Below, in pieces: positions 47,775 through 55,867 of a stretch of 64,000 bases of DNA. The number at the start of each line of letters is the position of its first letter. Within the stretch, counting starts at the first letter, position 1. The notes beneath the pieces were generated by a model. The model saw only the letters and a list, made by a program, of their open reading frames with translations, had not been told where the DNA came from and did no database searches. The stretch lies in the NCBI RefSeq assembly GCF_003730195.1, contig NZ_QWGG01000002.1, positions 579,748 to 643,747 on the forward strand. The letters are read 5' to 3'. A program made the translations under genes and the position numbers. Origin of the DNA: Halosimplex salinum. Its GTDB lineage: Archaea; Halobacteriota; Halobacteria; Halobacteriales; Haloarculaceae.

Positions 47775-48676
47775 CGTCGCACCTCCGTCGACAGGCGATC
47801 CGCACACATCTCGCGATAGTCACAGTCCGGGCACGCCTCCTCGTTGAGGAGATTGAACGGTTCTGGCTCGTGGGCTCCGTTCGTGATCCCGTCGTGCGCG
47901 GCGCGAATGAGCCCCCAGATCGTCTCGTAGTGGTCTTGGTAGATCTCCGTCGTCTCCCGTGGCCACCCGCGTGCAGACACGTCGTATCCAGACGGTGTGC
48001 TCTCGAACGACGTTTTGTTGAGGAGGCCGTAGAAACTGAACCTGACCTCCATCCCGTCCTCGTAGAACGGTTCGTTCTTCACGCCCTCGATGTACGTCGC
48101 CGTCTGGAACGCGTTCCGCACACGCTTCGGCTCGTGCGCCTCCCCGTCGAGGTGGTCGCCAATGTACTCGGCTGTCCCGTCAGAGAGCATCCCATGTGTT
48201 TTCCGCTTGTAATCGACGATGTGGAGGCCCTCGTCCGTCCGGATGACGTTGTCTGCTTTCCCGTGAAGCCCTCGCCCATCTACTTCACATTCTACCCAGC
48301 ACTCGGTTGTGATTGAGCGACGGGCGTGGTCGATGCCGACCCCGCTGTCAGGATCGAAGAACGACTCGATGGCGGCCAGGTTCTCAGCGCGCTGGTACTC
48401 CCGATGTGCTCGTGATTCGTAGTCGTCCGCGCTGCTGTGTTCGTCCCACTTCGCAGCGAAAATCCGCATCGCCCGGTCGTGAATCACCTCCGGGGGATCG
48501 TCGCGGTCGGTCTCATCACATGTGTCTTCGATAGTCTCGTGGTAAATCGTTCCTTGGTTGAGGTAGAGTTCAGTCCTGTCCGGCGCGTTCACGTCCTGTA
48601 CGTACCGGTAATCGTACAGTCGTGGACACGTCGCGTAGTTCGCCAGCCGCGACGGTGAAAGCGACTCCTGGCTCAT
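47771..48676 (-). CDS. Cas4/AddB-type Fe-S exonuclease, 301 aa
   Basis: A stand-alone RecB-family nuclease. The N-terminal cysteine is C17 (YATCPRLYDYRYV), the active-site pattern is HGKADNVIRTDEGLHIVDYKRKT (D then D-x-K), and the C-terminal cysteines are C282, C285 and C291 (CPDCDYREMC), giving C-xn-C-x2-C-x5-C of Cas4 and AddB. It lies next to an AddB-like protein that lacks its nuclease domain, so it is probably that missing piece as a separate chain. ATGA overlaps connect it to the genes on both sides (47771-47774, 48673-48676). Confidence 0.88.
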   Translation of the reverse strand: MSQESLSPSRLANYATCPRLYDYRYVQDVNAPDRTELYLNQGTIYHETIEDTCDETDRDDPPEVIHDRAMRIFAAKWDEHSSADDYESRAHREYQRAENLAAIESFFDPDSGVGIDHARRSITTECWVECEVDGRGLHGKADNVIRTDEGLHIVDYKRKTHGMLSDGTAEYIGDHLDGEAHEPKRVRNAFQTATYIEGVKNEPFYEDGMEVRFSFYGLLNKTSFESTPSGYDVSARGWPRETTEIYQDHYETIWGLIRAAHDGITNGAHEPEPFNLLNEEACPDCDYREMCADRLSTEVRR

Positions 48677-50733
48677 CGCCGCACCTCTCCGTTAGCGAAC
48701 TCGACACGTGCACGCAACGCCTTCCGGAGTTCCTCACCCCGCGCCCCGCTCTTATCGAGCAGATCCTGAACCTCCCCGAGTTCCGCTTCCAGGTCGTCGA
48801 GCGACACCGTCACGTCTCGGCTGTTGGCGCGGCGCACCTCCGCGAGGGCGTCGTCGACGCGCGACAACAGGAAGTCCTCCGCTGCTTGCTCGCTCGTGAT
48901 ATGTGGGTCGTCAGCTTCGGTGACCCACGACAGGCGGTTATACACTTCTGTGAGGAACCGTGACGCCTGCGCACGCTCTTCCAACGCGGTGTCCTCGTAC
49001 TCGTAGAGACAACAGTACAGGTGCTCGTCCGCAGCGCCAGCCCCAACCGCCAGGCGTCGCCGTGCGTGCTCGGTGTGGTACCGCGCGAACGGCCGACTCG
49101 ACGCCGTGGACGTCGTCGGAAATGTCGCATCCACGTCCGGCTCGTGGAGTTCCGTGACACCGGGGTAGTCCGGCATCGATGCGACCCGCTCGGTCGGGAA
49201 CAACCGCGTCAGGAACGGGTCGCCTGGATACTCGCCATCGACGAGATTCACGAGAAAGACCGCGCGGAAGGACTCGTTCTTGATCGCTTGCAAGTGGTCG
49301 ACGCGGACACCGTCGTCAAGGTCCGTCGCACTGGTCTGGTTTTGTTGTGGTGCGTACTCGTGAGCGCGTTCGAGCATATCCTCGAAGGACTCCCACGTCG
49401 CATCCACGAACTCGGTCTCTTCGAGGAACTCAGCCATTCGGAACGCCCGCCGCACGTTCCCGAACTGCGCCCGTGCATCTAACGGAGTCGAGCGCTCTGC
49501 AATTCGCTCTTTCAATCCCGAGTCTGTTGCCCACCAGCGGACCGCATCTTCGAGGCTGTAAATATCGCTGACACGGTCTAAGCGCTCTGTATCGAGTTCC
49601 GGGCCACGGTCGGGTACCTCATCCTCCTCATCTGCGGCAAGATGTCGAACGACAGCGAGGAGTTCTCGAATCGCGGGGTCGTCACCGAACCCAGTGACGG
49701 TCGTCGATTCCGCCGGAATTCCGGTTCGTTCGAGCACTTCGATGGTGTCCGTAACAGTACTCCCACTTTGCTTCGTAGCAACAGCGATATTACCGTAATT
49801 CCAGTTTGGCTGCGCGACGAGTTCTTCGATCTCGTTGGCAACCTCGGCGAGTTGCTCGTCACTGGAGTCTGTAGCAAGGATCGAGACCGACCCTGCTTCC
49901 GGGTCTACCGGAACCGTTTCTTCGGCGAAATACGCTGCTGTGGCAGCCGGTCGCGTCGACGGTGCCTCCGATGCCCCGCAACGAGACTCGCTGAACGAGA
50001 CATAATCCGTGACTGGCCCAGACTCGACCCACGTACGGCGCACACTCGCGTTCTCTTCGGCGATACAGACGAGGTCGCAGTCGCCTGCGAGCGCGTCGAG
50101 ATACGCGCGGTCAAGTGGGAAGAACTCCTCAAACTCGACTGCGAGCACCGCCTCGAAATCGACGACATCATCGCGGGCATCCCCTGAAAGGACATCGAGC
50201 GCTTCCGAGATGAGTTGCCCGCGTTCCATGTGGTCGTGCTCGGCCAGCCACTCGTGGAATGCGTCGAGCGCAGCCGTGATATCGCGGAGTTCCGGGGTTT
50301 CCTCGGGCGTAATCGTCTGCCAGGAGAGCGTACCCATCACGGCGTCCACGTCCTTGATGAACGACGGCTGGTCAGACGCCCGCTGGAGGTACTCCGTTTC
50401 CCACTCGTAGTCTGCGAGGAATCGGTGAAGGAGCTCTCGCCGTAGCGCGTCGGAGAGAATGACACGGTCATCGGTTTGATTGAGAACATCGGTCGCGTGC
50501 ACCACGAGCGACGTCACGTACGGCGTTGCCGCACCAGGCAACTCCGTACCCAAGGCTCCCCGGAACGTGTCCGTACTCGTCGGTGCACCCGTGACGACGA
50601 GCACATCCTCAGAATCGTGCTCGTCGAGGAGCGTCCGGTATTCGTCCCGCGCTGTTCGTTCGACGTTTTCGCCCCCGAACGGTGCCGTGACTAACGTCCC
50701 GTCGAATTGCCGGTGAGATGCGTGGTCAGACAT
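48673..50733 (-). CDS. AddB-like inactivated helicase subunit, 686 aa
   Basis: Has the outline of AddB/RexB proteins: N-terminal LVTAPFGGENVE and VLVVTGAPTSTDT (a Walker-A-like loop with no Lys-Thr/Ser, so not an ATPase), a Rossmann-like DFEAVLAVEFEEFFPLDRAYLDAL, and VSILATDSSDEQLAEVANEIEELV..GNIAVATK (UvrD motif IV-like), then VDHLQAIKNESFRAVFLVNLVDGEYPG (V-like). The usual C-terminal nuclease is absent; the following gene encodes it as a separate protein. It should partner the AddA-like helicase. It starts 5 bases after the PLD-ATPase stop. Confidence 0.75.
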   Translation of the reverse strand: MSDHASHRQFDGTLVTAPFGGENVERTARDEYRTLLDEHDSEDVLVVTGAPTSTDTFRGALGTELPGAATPYVTSLVVHATDVLNQTDDRVILSDALRRELLHRFLADYEWETEYLQRASDQPSFIKDVDAVMGTLSWQTITPEETPELRDITAALDAFHEWLAEHDHMERGQLISEALDVLSGDARDDVVDFEAVLAVEFEEFFPLDRAYLDALAGDCDLVCIAEENASVRRTWVESGPVTDYVSFSESRCGASEAPSTRPAATAAYFAEETVPVDPEAGSVSILATDSSDEQLAEVANEIEELVAQPNWNYGNIAVATKQSGSTVTDTIEVLERTGIPAESTTVTGFGDDPAIRELLAVVRHLAADEEDEVPDRGPELDTERLDRVSDIYSLEDAVRWWATDSGLKERIAERSTPLDARAQFGNVRRAFRMAEFLEETEFVDATWESFEDMLERAHEYAPQQNQTSATDLDDGVRVDHLQAIKNESFRAVFLVNLVDGEYPGDPFLTRLFPTERVASMPDYPGVTELHEPDVDATFPTTSTASSRPFARYHTEHARRRLAVGAGAADEHLYCCLYEYEDTALEERAQASRFLTEVYNRLSWVTEADDPHITSEQAAEDFLLSRVDDALAEVRRANSRDVTVSLDDLEAELGEVQDLLDKSGARGEELRKALRARVEFANGEVRR

Positions 50734-50738
50734 GGCTG

Positions 50739-52859
50739 TTACCCTCGGACGAGCCGCGTGACCCGAGACAGAACACCGGTGTTGTCAGCCGCTGTTTCAG
50801 TGTCGCGTCGTGCATCTTCGATGATACTGGGCTCATCTATCCAATTCTGGAACCTGTTTGCGCTTTCAAACTGGACCGCCGGCCCGTAAATATTGGCCCG
50901 GATGTGGGCTGGCGTGGCCTTCTGGAACTCCCAGCACTGCTGCTGATCCAGATTCGCGGAGAAATCAGCGATAACACGCCCGTCGTCCTTGAAATCGAGT
51001 TCACACAGCCCGTCGGACAGTGCACTGATCCACTTCCGTCGTCCCGGGTCGTGTTCCTGCTCGGCGGGTTTCTCCAGCGGCACGTACTCCGGTGGTTCCT
51101 TCTCGGCATACGCGTACAGCTCCGCGAACACGTCCCGAGCATCCGCGAGCCGATCGGACTGGTCTGGAAGCGAGATATCCCGTTGCAAGAACAGGTGGGC
51201 GAACCACGGAAACAAGTTACAGCTGTCCGCCTGGCCCGCGATCTGCGCGGCGGCTTCCCGTTCGTCCTTCTCCAGTTCGGAGAAGTTGACGTTGAAATCC
51301 AGCGTCTTCATCCGGGTCCGGAGTTCGGATTTGGGTTTCGTCGAGTCGTTCGAGGAGAAGATGAACGTCGGCATCTGGATGGAGCCGTCCCACTTCCCCT
51401 CCCAGTACGACTTGATGATGTCCCGGTCGATCTTCGACTTCGCCACGTCGTCGACGATGTACGGGAAAACAGTGTCCGACGCACGAGCACGCTCGATGTT
51501 GTTTTTGACGAAATCATCACCGGTCGTGACCTCCTGCACGTACCCGTTCGAGATGAGCCGCGCCCCGAACCGCAGGAACATACCCTTCCCGCTGTCGTTG
51601 TCGCCGTGAAGGAACAGGAACGGCAGGTCCTTGTCTAGCTCCGCAGATTCGTATTCGGCGTAGTGGTGGGCGCAGTAGTTAGCGAACGGAGCCCAGCAGA
51701 AGTAGATAACACCCTCATAGAAGTGCGCCCGCGTTTCCTTCGTCGTTCGCGTTTCGCCGAACTCGCCGACCGTTTCGACGTACTGCTCGATCAGGTCAAG
51801 CGCGTCGGCGACTTCCTGCGGGTCATCCGGAAGAGGGGCTGTTAATTCGAGGACGGAGTCATCAACCCGAAGCCCGACCGTCTTCTCTTCCTTTTCGACA
51901 TTGAGGTCGGGGTATCCGGTGAACGTCTCTTTGTACCGTGCGATACCAGCGGGTGTCGCCACGATTTCACCGTCGTTGATACGGATGTTATTGGCGGATA
52001 GCGTGTCGTCCAGATTCGAGATGGCGTCTTCGAGACCTTGCGGGGAGAGGCGCACACGCTTTTCCGGACTGATCTCTGTTGGGTCGGTATCCGTATCTTC
52101 GGCGGAGAACACCGCTTTCTCTGCTTCTTCAGCGTCGGTGACGACGTTGTACGTATTGACTTGGTCGTCGTCAACCGCTTCGTCGAGCCGGGCGTTCAGC
52201 TCGGCGACCGGGTCGTCACTGAACTCGTCTCCGCCCAGCCAGATGTCGTAGATCTTCGCCTCTTCTTCTGCCGTGTCGGCGTCCTCGATCTCCTCGGTGA
52301 GGTCTTCCATGAACGGCGTCGCGTAGTCCTTGTGGAACGCGTAGAGTCGTTCGAACCACTCGTCAACTGGCGTGTCGCCGTCGGTACGCCAGGCCATGTT
52401 GACGTTGGTTTGTTTGCTCCCCTGCCAGGCCTGCTTGGAGAGATTCGCCGACCCACAGATGAGTGTACGAGACCCGTCCTGATTCTCGACGATGTAGAGC
52501 TTCGTGTGGAGGAGGACACGCGCGGAATCTACGGTGTGAATGAGGAGATCACCGTCTCGCCGCAGCGACTCCAGTTGCGCGGCGATTTTCTTTGCGTTGT
52601 TCGTGTTCTTCAGCGACCGTCGGTAATCGTCGTGCTGGTTGTCCCCGACGATTACCTCCAGAGAATCCACCGCGAGGTCCCGGTTCTGAAACATCTTGTA
52701 GATGAACGCCGGGGACTGACTGTACGTGACGCAGTAGACGTGCTGGGCGTCACCGAAGTAGTTCAGAAAACTGTCCCATGATTTGTCAGCAGCCATCTCC
52801 AGGTCGGCGGCGCTGCCGTCATCGAACTCGACTGTTGCTTCGAATTCAGTCTTGGTCAT
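50739..52859 (-). CDS. PLD-family nuclease fused to an AAA-type (SF3-like) ATPase, 706 aa
   Basis: Residues ~1-200 look like a phospholipase-D nuclease: VYCVTYSQSP, VIVGDNQHDD, and the HKD-type motif HTKLYIVENQDG (H118, K120) followed by GSANLSKQ (136-143); the aspartate of HxKx4D is replaced by Glu. Only one HKD motif is seen, so a dimer is likely. A linker (200-370) precedes an ATPase: Walker A GDNDSGKG (419-426), Walker B FPYIVDDV (465-472), sensor FSSND (501-505) and arginines at 514-516, resembling phage-type helicases. No family name is certain. It lies 63 bases downstream of the Argonaute gene and should act with it. Confidence 0.85.
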   Translation of the reverse strand: MTKTEFEATVEFDDGSAADLEMAADKSWDSFLNYFGDAQHVYCVTYSQSPAFIYKMFQNRDLAVDSLEVIVGDNQHDDYRRSLKNTNNAKKIAAQLESLRRDGDLLIHTVDSARVLLHTKLYIVENQDGSRTLICGSANLSKQAWQGSKQTNVNMAWRTDGDTPVDEWFERLYAFHKDYATPFMEDLTEEIEDADTAEEEAKIYDIWLGGDEFSDDPVAELNARLDEAVDDDQVNTYNVVTDAEEAEKAVFSAEDTDTDPTEISPEKRVRLSPQGLEDAISNLDDTLSANNIRINDGEIVATPAGIARYKETFTGYPDLNVEKEEKTVGLRVDDSVLELTAPLPDDPQEVADALDLIEQYVETVGEFGETRTTKETRAHFYEGVIYFCWAPFANYCAHHYAEYESAELDKDLPFLFLHGDNDSGKGMFLRFGARLISNGYVQEVTTGDDFVKNNIERARASDTVFPYIVDDVAKSKIDRDIIKSYWEGKWDGSIQMPTFIFSSNDSTKPKSELRTRMKTLDFNVNFSELEKDEREAAAQIAGQADSCNLFPWFAHLFLQRDISLPDQSDRLADARDVFAELYAYAEKEPPEYVPLEKPAEQEHDPGRRKWISALSDGLCELDFKDDGRVIADFSANLDQQQCWEFQKATPAHIRANIYGPAVQFESANRFQNWIDEPSIIEDARRDTETAADNTGVLSRVTRLVRG

Positions 52860-52922
52860 ACGAGGGTTACCGGTTTGTTGACGGGTGTGTGAGTGGTTGC
52901 GTGGATCTGTACTGGCGCATGG

Positions 52923-55610
52923 TCAGATGTACGGGACACCGCGGATGACGCTCCCCTTGGTGAGGTAGCCCTTCATGGCGAAGTCGGCGCACTTGTCGGC
53001 GTAGTACGTGGTGATGGGAAGCCGGGTGGACCGGCTCAGCGACCCGACGTGCGATTCAGACAGCCAGTAGGTTTGTTCCGCGAGCGTGTCGAGGTCTGTC
53101 GATCCGTGGCGTTTCACGATCTGCAGCGGCCGCGGCGTACCAGGACTGCCCTCCTTCCCACCGGTCGTGGTCAGGTAGGAGTGGTCGCCGTTGTGGACGT
53201 GGAAGGCGACGCCTTTGTCCGCGATATCGAACCGTGATTTCGACTCGTCGTACTCGGCGATACGGGGGTTCCCGGATTTCCGGATCTCGATGAGATCGAA
53301 CCGCTGGATGAGATCCCGGGCTTTGTCGAGACGGTTGATGAGGCTCTCGACGTCGAGGTAGAACTTCCCGTCCCGATGGATGACCACGTGCCGCGGCGGT
53401 CGGCCTTCCTCTTCGGCGAAGATTTCCAGGACGTGCTTGATGACGTTCGCTACGTCGTCCTCGTCGAACGTCTCGCCAGCCTGCTTCGTGACAGCCTCCG
53501 ACGCGAGGATGGTTCCGTCGGCCATGATGACGTTCGCAGCCGCGCCGAGGTGTTGCTTGGTCGCGTGGTCGTACGTCACGTCGAGACCGACGAACGCGTC
53601 AACGTCCCCAGGGACGTCGTCGATTCGCCACGGCACGCCGCCCGCTTTCCCGATGAGGGACGAGCAGATGTTCCCGCGGTAGTTGCCGTTGCCGAGATTG
53701 TCGACGGAGATCATCTGACTCGGCACGCCGAGTTGGCCGAGCCGCCGCTTGAACTCGGGATACGGGTCATCGTAGTCCGCTGCCGCAGCCTCATCTGCAT
53801 CCGGCACGACGATCAGTGCCGCATCGTAGTCACTCGCTTTCTGCGCGTGCTGGGAGTAGTGGAACTCCGAGCCCAGTTCATACGTCTCTTCGTCGAATGC
53901 AGTCGGACTCGCGCCGTAGTCTGCAAGTTTATTGAGCAGCGTGAGGACATACCGGTGAGCCGGATCTTTCTCTTCCTCGGGATACAGCGCGATGATGTCG
54001 AACGGCTCTGGGGGCTTGTACACGTCGTACCCCTTTCGTTCGAGTCCACCGGCACCGTAGAACCCGGTCTGTCCACCCCCGAATCGAAGATTCGGCCGGT
54101 TCCGTATCTGGTGTTCTCGGTACCCGGCGTTCGTGGGTTGCGGGACGGGGTCGAAGCCGAAGTACGGGGTCGGGCCGAGCAGGTCGACGAACGACGTGAC
54201 GACGTTGAATCGTTCCTCGGGTTTCATCCGGCTCTCGTTGTGGATGACGTTCAGGAACGCGTCATCGACGCGCCCCAACTGGTCGAACGTCGGGATGACC
54301 TTGCAGTACGCCAGGAGCTGCGGGAAGATCGAATCCTCGTCGCTCCCGTACTGCAGATCAGCAATGATCGGGTCGCCGGCCCGCATCGAATCGATGACGT
54401 CCTGGTCGACGTGCTTCTCGTGGTACTCCGACATCGGGACGCCCGGTCCGTCCAGCACATCATCGTAGTCCATGTCGATGATCTCCTTGACCGTCGCCGT
54501 GCGCGCACTGTCGTACAGGTCCGTGTCGTGCTCGACGGTCACCTCGGCGATGTCGTGTCCGCGTTGCACCCACTCGGCGGCGGAGAACGTCGATTCTAGA
54601 TGGTACGCGACGTTCACGCCGCAAATCACGGTCCCGTCAGCATCGACGCGAATCCGACACTTGTACTTCCGATAGGCTTCGAACAACCCGCTGTTCGCGG
54701 TCCGCTGCGGGGTGGGCTCGATGATCGAATCGATCCCGGACACCTCGAAGCGACCAGCGACGGCTCGCTTCACGTCCTGCTTAACGAACTCCTGGAGTGG
54801 TCCGTCGTCCGTGTACGAGCGCGCTTCCAGTGTCGTCTCGCCCTGGTGCACTGGCTTGACGGTGTACCCGTGAATCGAGATCGTACCGTGGAGTTTCTCG
54901 GTCGCGTAGATACGCCGCCGGGACGCATCGGCCGTCGTCACGGGACTCCCGGTCCGTGACTGGTAGTAGTTCGCCGCTTTCGCCGTGAACCCCTCAATCC
55001 CGTTCGTGAAATCGTCAGGGTCAATTCCGCCACTCCCGGTCGCCCGGAGTTCGTACTCGTGGACCGGTAGCTCCGGCAGCGACCCGAGTTCGAACTGCAG
55101 CAAGTAATTCCCGTCTGAGAGCGGCTGTTGATGTAGGAGCTCGCCGCCACCATCAGCTGTCGGCCGCGAACTACCATCGACCTCGCTTCCGCGAACGAAT
55201 TCCTCGTGATCGGACGCATCCGATGTCGCCGCGGCAGCATCACTCGAACCCCTCTCCCCTGACTGCCCGACCGGTTCTTCCGAGGGTACACTACCGGGTG
55301 ACTCGTCGTTCCCGGCAGCTGCGGGAGGGTCGTCTAACAGCGTGACGGTGAGATCATACCCCGGATTGAGTTGCATCTCACCCCGGAACTCGTTCCCGAC
55401 GACGTTCTCCAGGAGATACCACTCCCCGATCTCCCACTCGAAGTCCGCGACGTCGCTGTTGTGGAATACTGTCAGATCTACCGCTGCGCCGTCGACGTCC
55501 TCCAGATGGATTTTCCGAGCGATGGCATCGTGCTCCCACTCGTCAATCCCCGTGACGCGCAGCGCGATGTCGATCTCTTCCCCATCCTCGATATCGGCCT
55601 TGACTGCCAT
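52923..55610 (-). CDS. ago: Long Argonaute of the NgAgo type, 895 aa, with N-terminal OB-fold
   Basis: The C-terminal ~240 residues form a PIWI domain with the complete DEDD-type catalytic set: Asp677 (VGLDVTYD), Glu713 (QAGETFDED), Asp747 (VIHRDGKF) and Asp872 (TTYYADKC). The end PITTYYADKCADFAMKGYL closely resembles the end of Natronobacterium gregoryi Argonaute (887 aa). Residues ~1-95 form an OB-fold (single-stranded-DNA-binding-like: IDIALRVTGIDEWE..HLEDVDGAAVDLTVF), then an acidic linker, N, PAZ-like, MID (SQMISVDNLGNGNYRGNICSSLIGK) and PIWI. It should be a guided DNA nuclease. A TATA box at 55635-55642 lies about 28 bases upstream of the ATG. Confidence 0.95.
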   Translation of the reverse strand: MAVKADIEDGEEIDIALRVTGIDEWEHDAIARKIHLEDVDGAAVDLTVFHNSDVADFEWEIGEWYLLENVVGNEFRGEMQLNPGYDLTVTLLDDPPAAAGNDESPGSVPSEEPVGQSGERGSSDAAAATSDASDHEEFVRGSEVDGSSRPTADGGGELLHQQPLSDGNYLLQFELGSLPELPVHEYELRATGSGGIDPDDFTNGIEGFTAKAANYYQSRTGSPVTTADASRRRIYATEKLHGTISIHGYTVKPVHQGETTLEARSYTDDGPLQEFVKQDVKRAVAGRFEVSGIDSIIEPTPQRTANSGLFEAYRKYKCRIRVDADGTVICGVNVAYHLESTFSAAEWVQRGHDIAEVTVEHDTDLYDSARTATVKEIIDMDYDDVLDGPGVPMSEYHEKHVDQDVIDSMRAGDPIIADLQYGSDEDSIFPQLLAYCKVIPTFDQLGRVDDAFLNVIHNESRMKPEERFNVVTSFVDLLGPTPYFGFDPVPQPTNAGYREHQIRNRPNLRFGGGQTGFYGAGGLERKGYDVYKPPEPFDIIALYPEEEKDPAHRYVLTLLNKLADYGASPTAFDEETYELGSEFHYSQHAQKASDYDAALIVVPDADEAAAADYDDPYPEFKRRLGQLGVPSQMISVDNLGNGNYRGNICSSLIGKAGGVPWRIDDVPGDVDAFVGLDVTYDHATKQHLGAAANVIMADGTILASEAVTKQAGETFDEDDVANVIKHVLEIFAEEEGRPPRHVVIHRDGKFYLDVESLINRLDKARDLIQRFDLIEIRKSGNPRIAEYDESKSRFDIADKGVAFHVHNGDHSYLTTTGGKEGSPGTPRPLQIVKRHGSTDLDTLAEQTYWLSESHVGSLSRSTRLPITTYYADKCADFAMKGYLTKGSVIRGVPYI

Positions 55611-55634
55611 CTACGCCGACCAACGGACGCCCAG

Positions 55635-55642
55635 AATAAATA
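55635..55642 (-). promoter_or_regulatory. TATA box for the Argonaute operon
   Basis: Reads tatttatt on the minus strand, about 28 bases before the ATG at 55610, so the transcript is probably leaderless. Probably drives all five genes of the operon. Confidence 0.5.
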
Positions 55643-55834
55643 GCTTTCCACTAGATGAATCTCAAACACGGTAAATAAGCGATAGCGTAAATCAACTCCA
55701 ATAAAGCGCCTCATCGCGTCAATGAGGTACTTCAGAGGTAGTATCGAACGACACCGAGAGTCGATAATCTGCTACACTGGGCCTGAGAGACGGCAGAACC
55801 ATAGTAGAATCTGAATAACGACATTGAGATGCGT

Positions 55835-55842
55835 GAATATTT
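55835..55842 (+). promoter_or_regulatory. TATA box for the AAA ATPase gene
   Basis: The text gaatattt is centred about 29 bases before the ATG at 55868. This and the Argonaute TATA box form a divergent promoter in the 257-base gap. Confidence 0.5.
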
Positions 55843-55867
55843 GTACTAGCCCATAATAATCGTCTCT

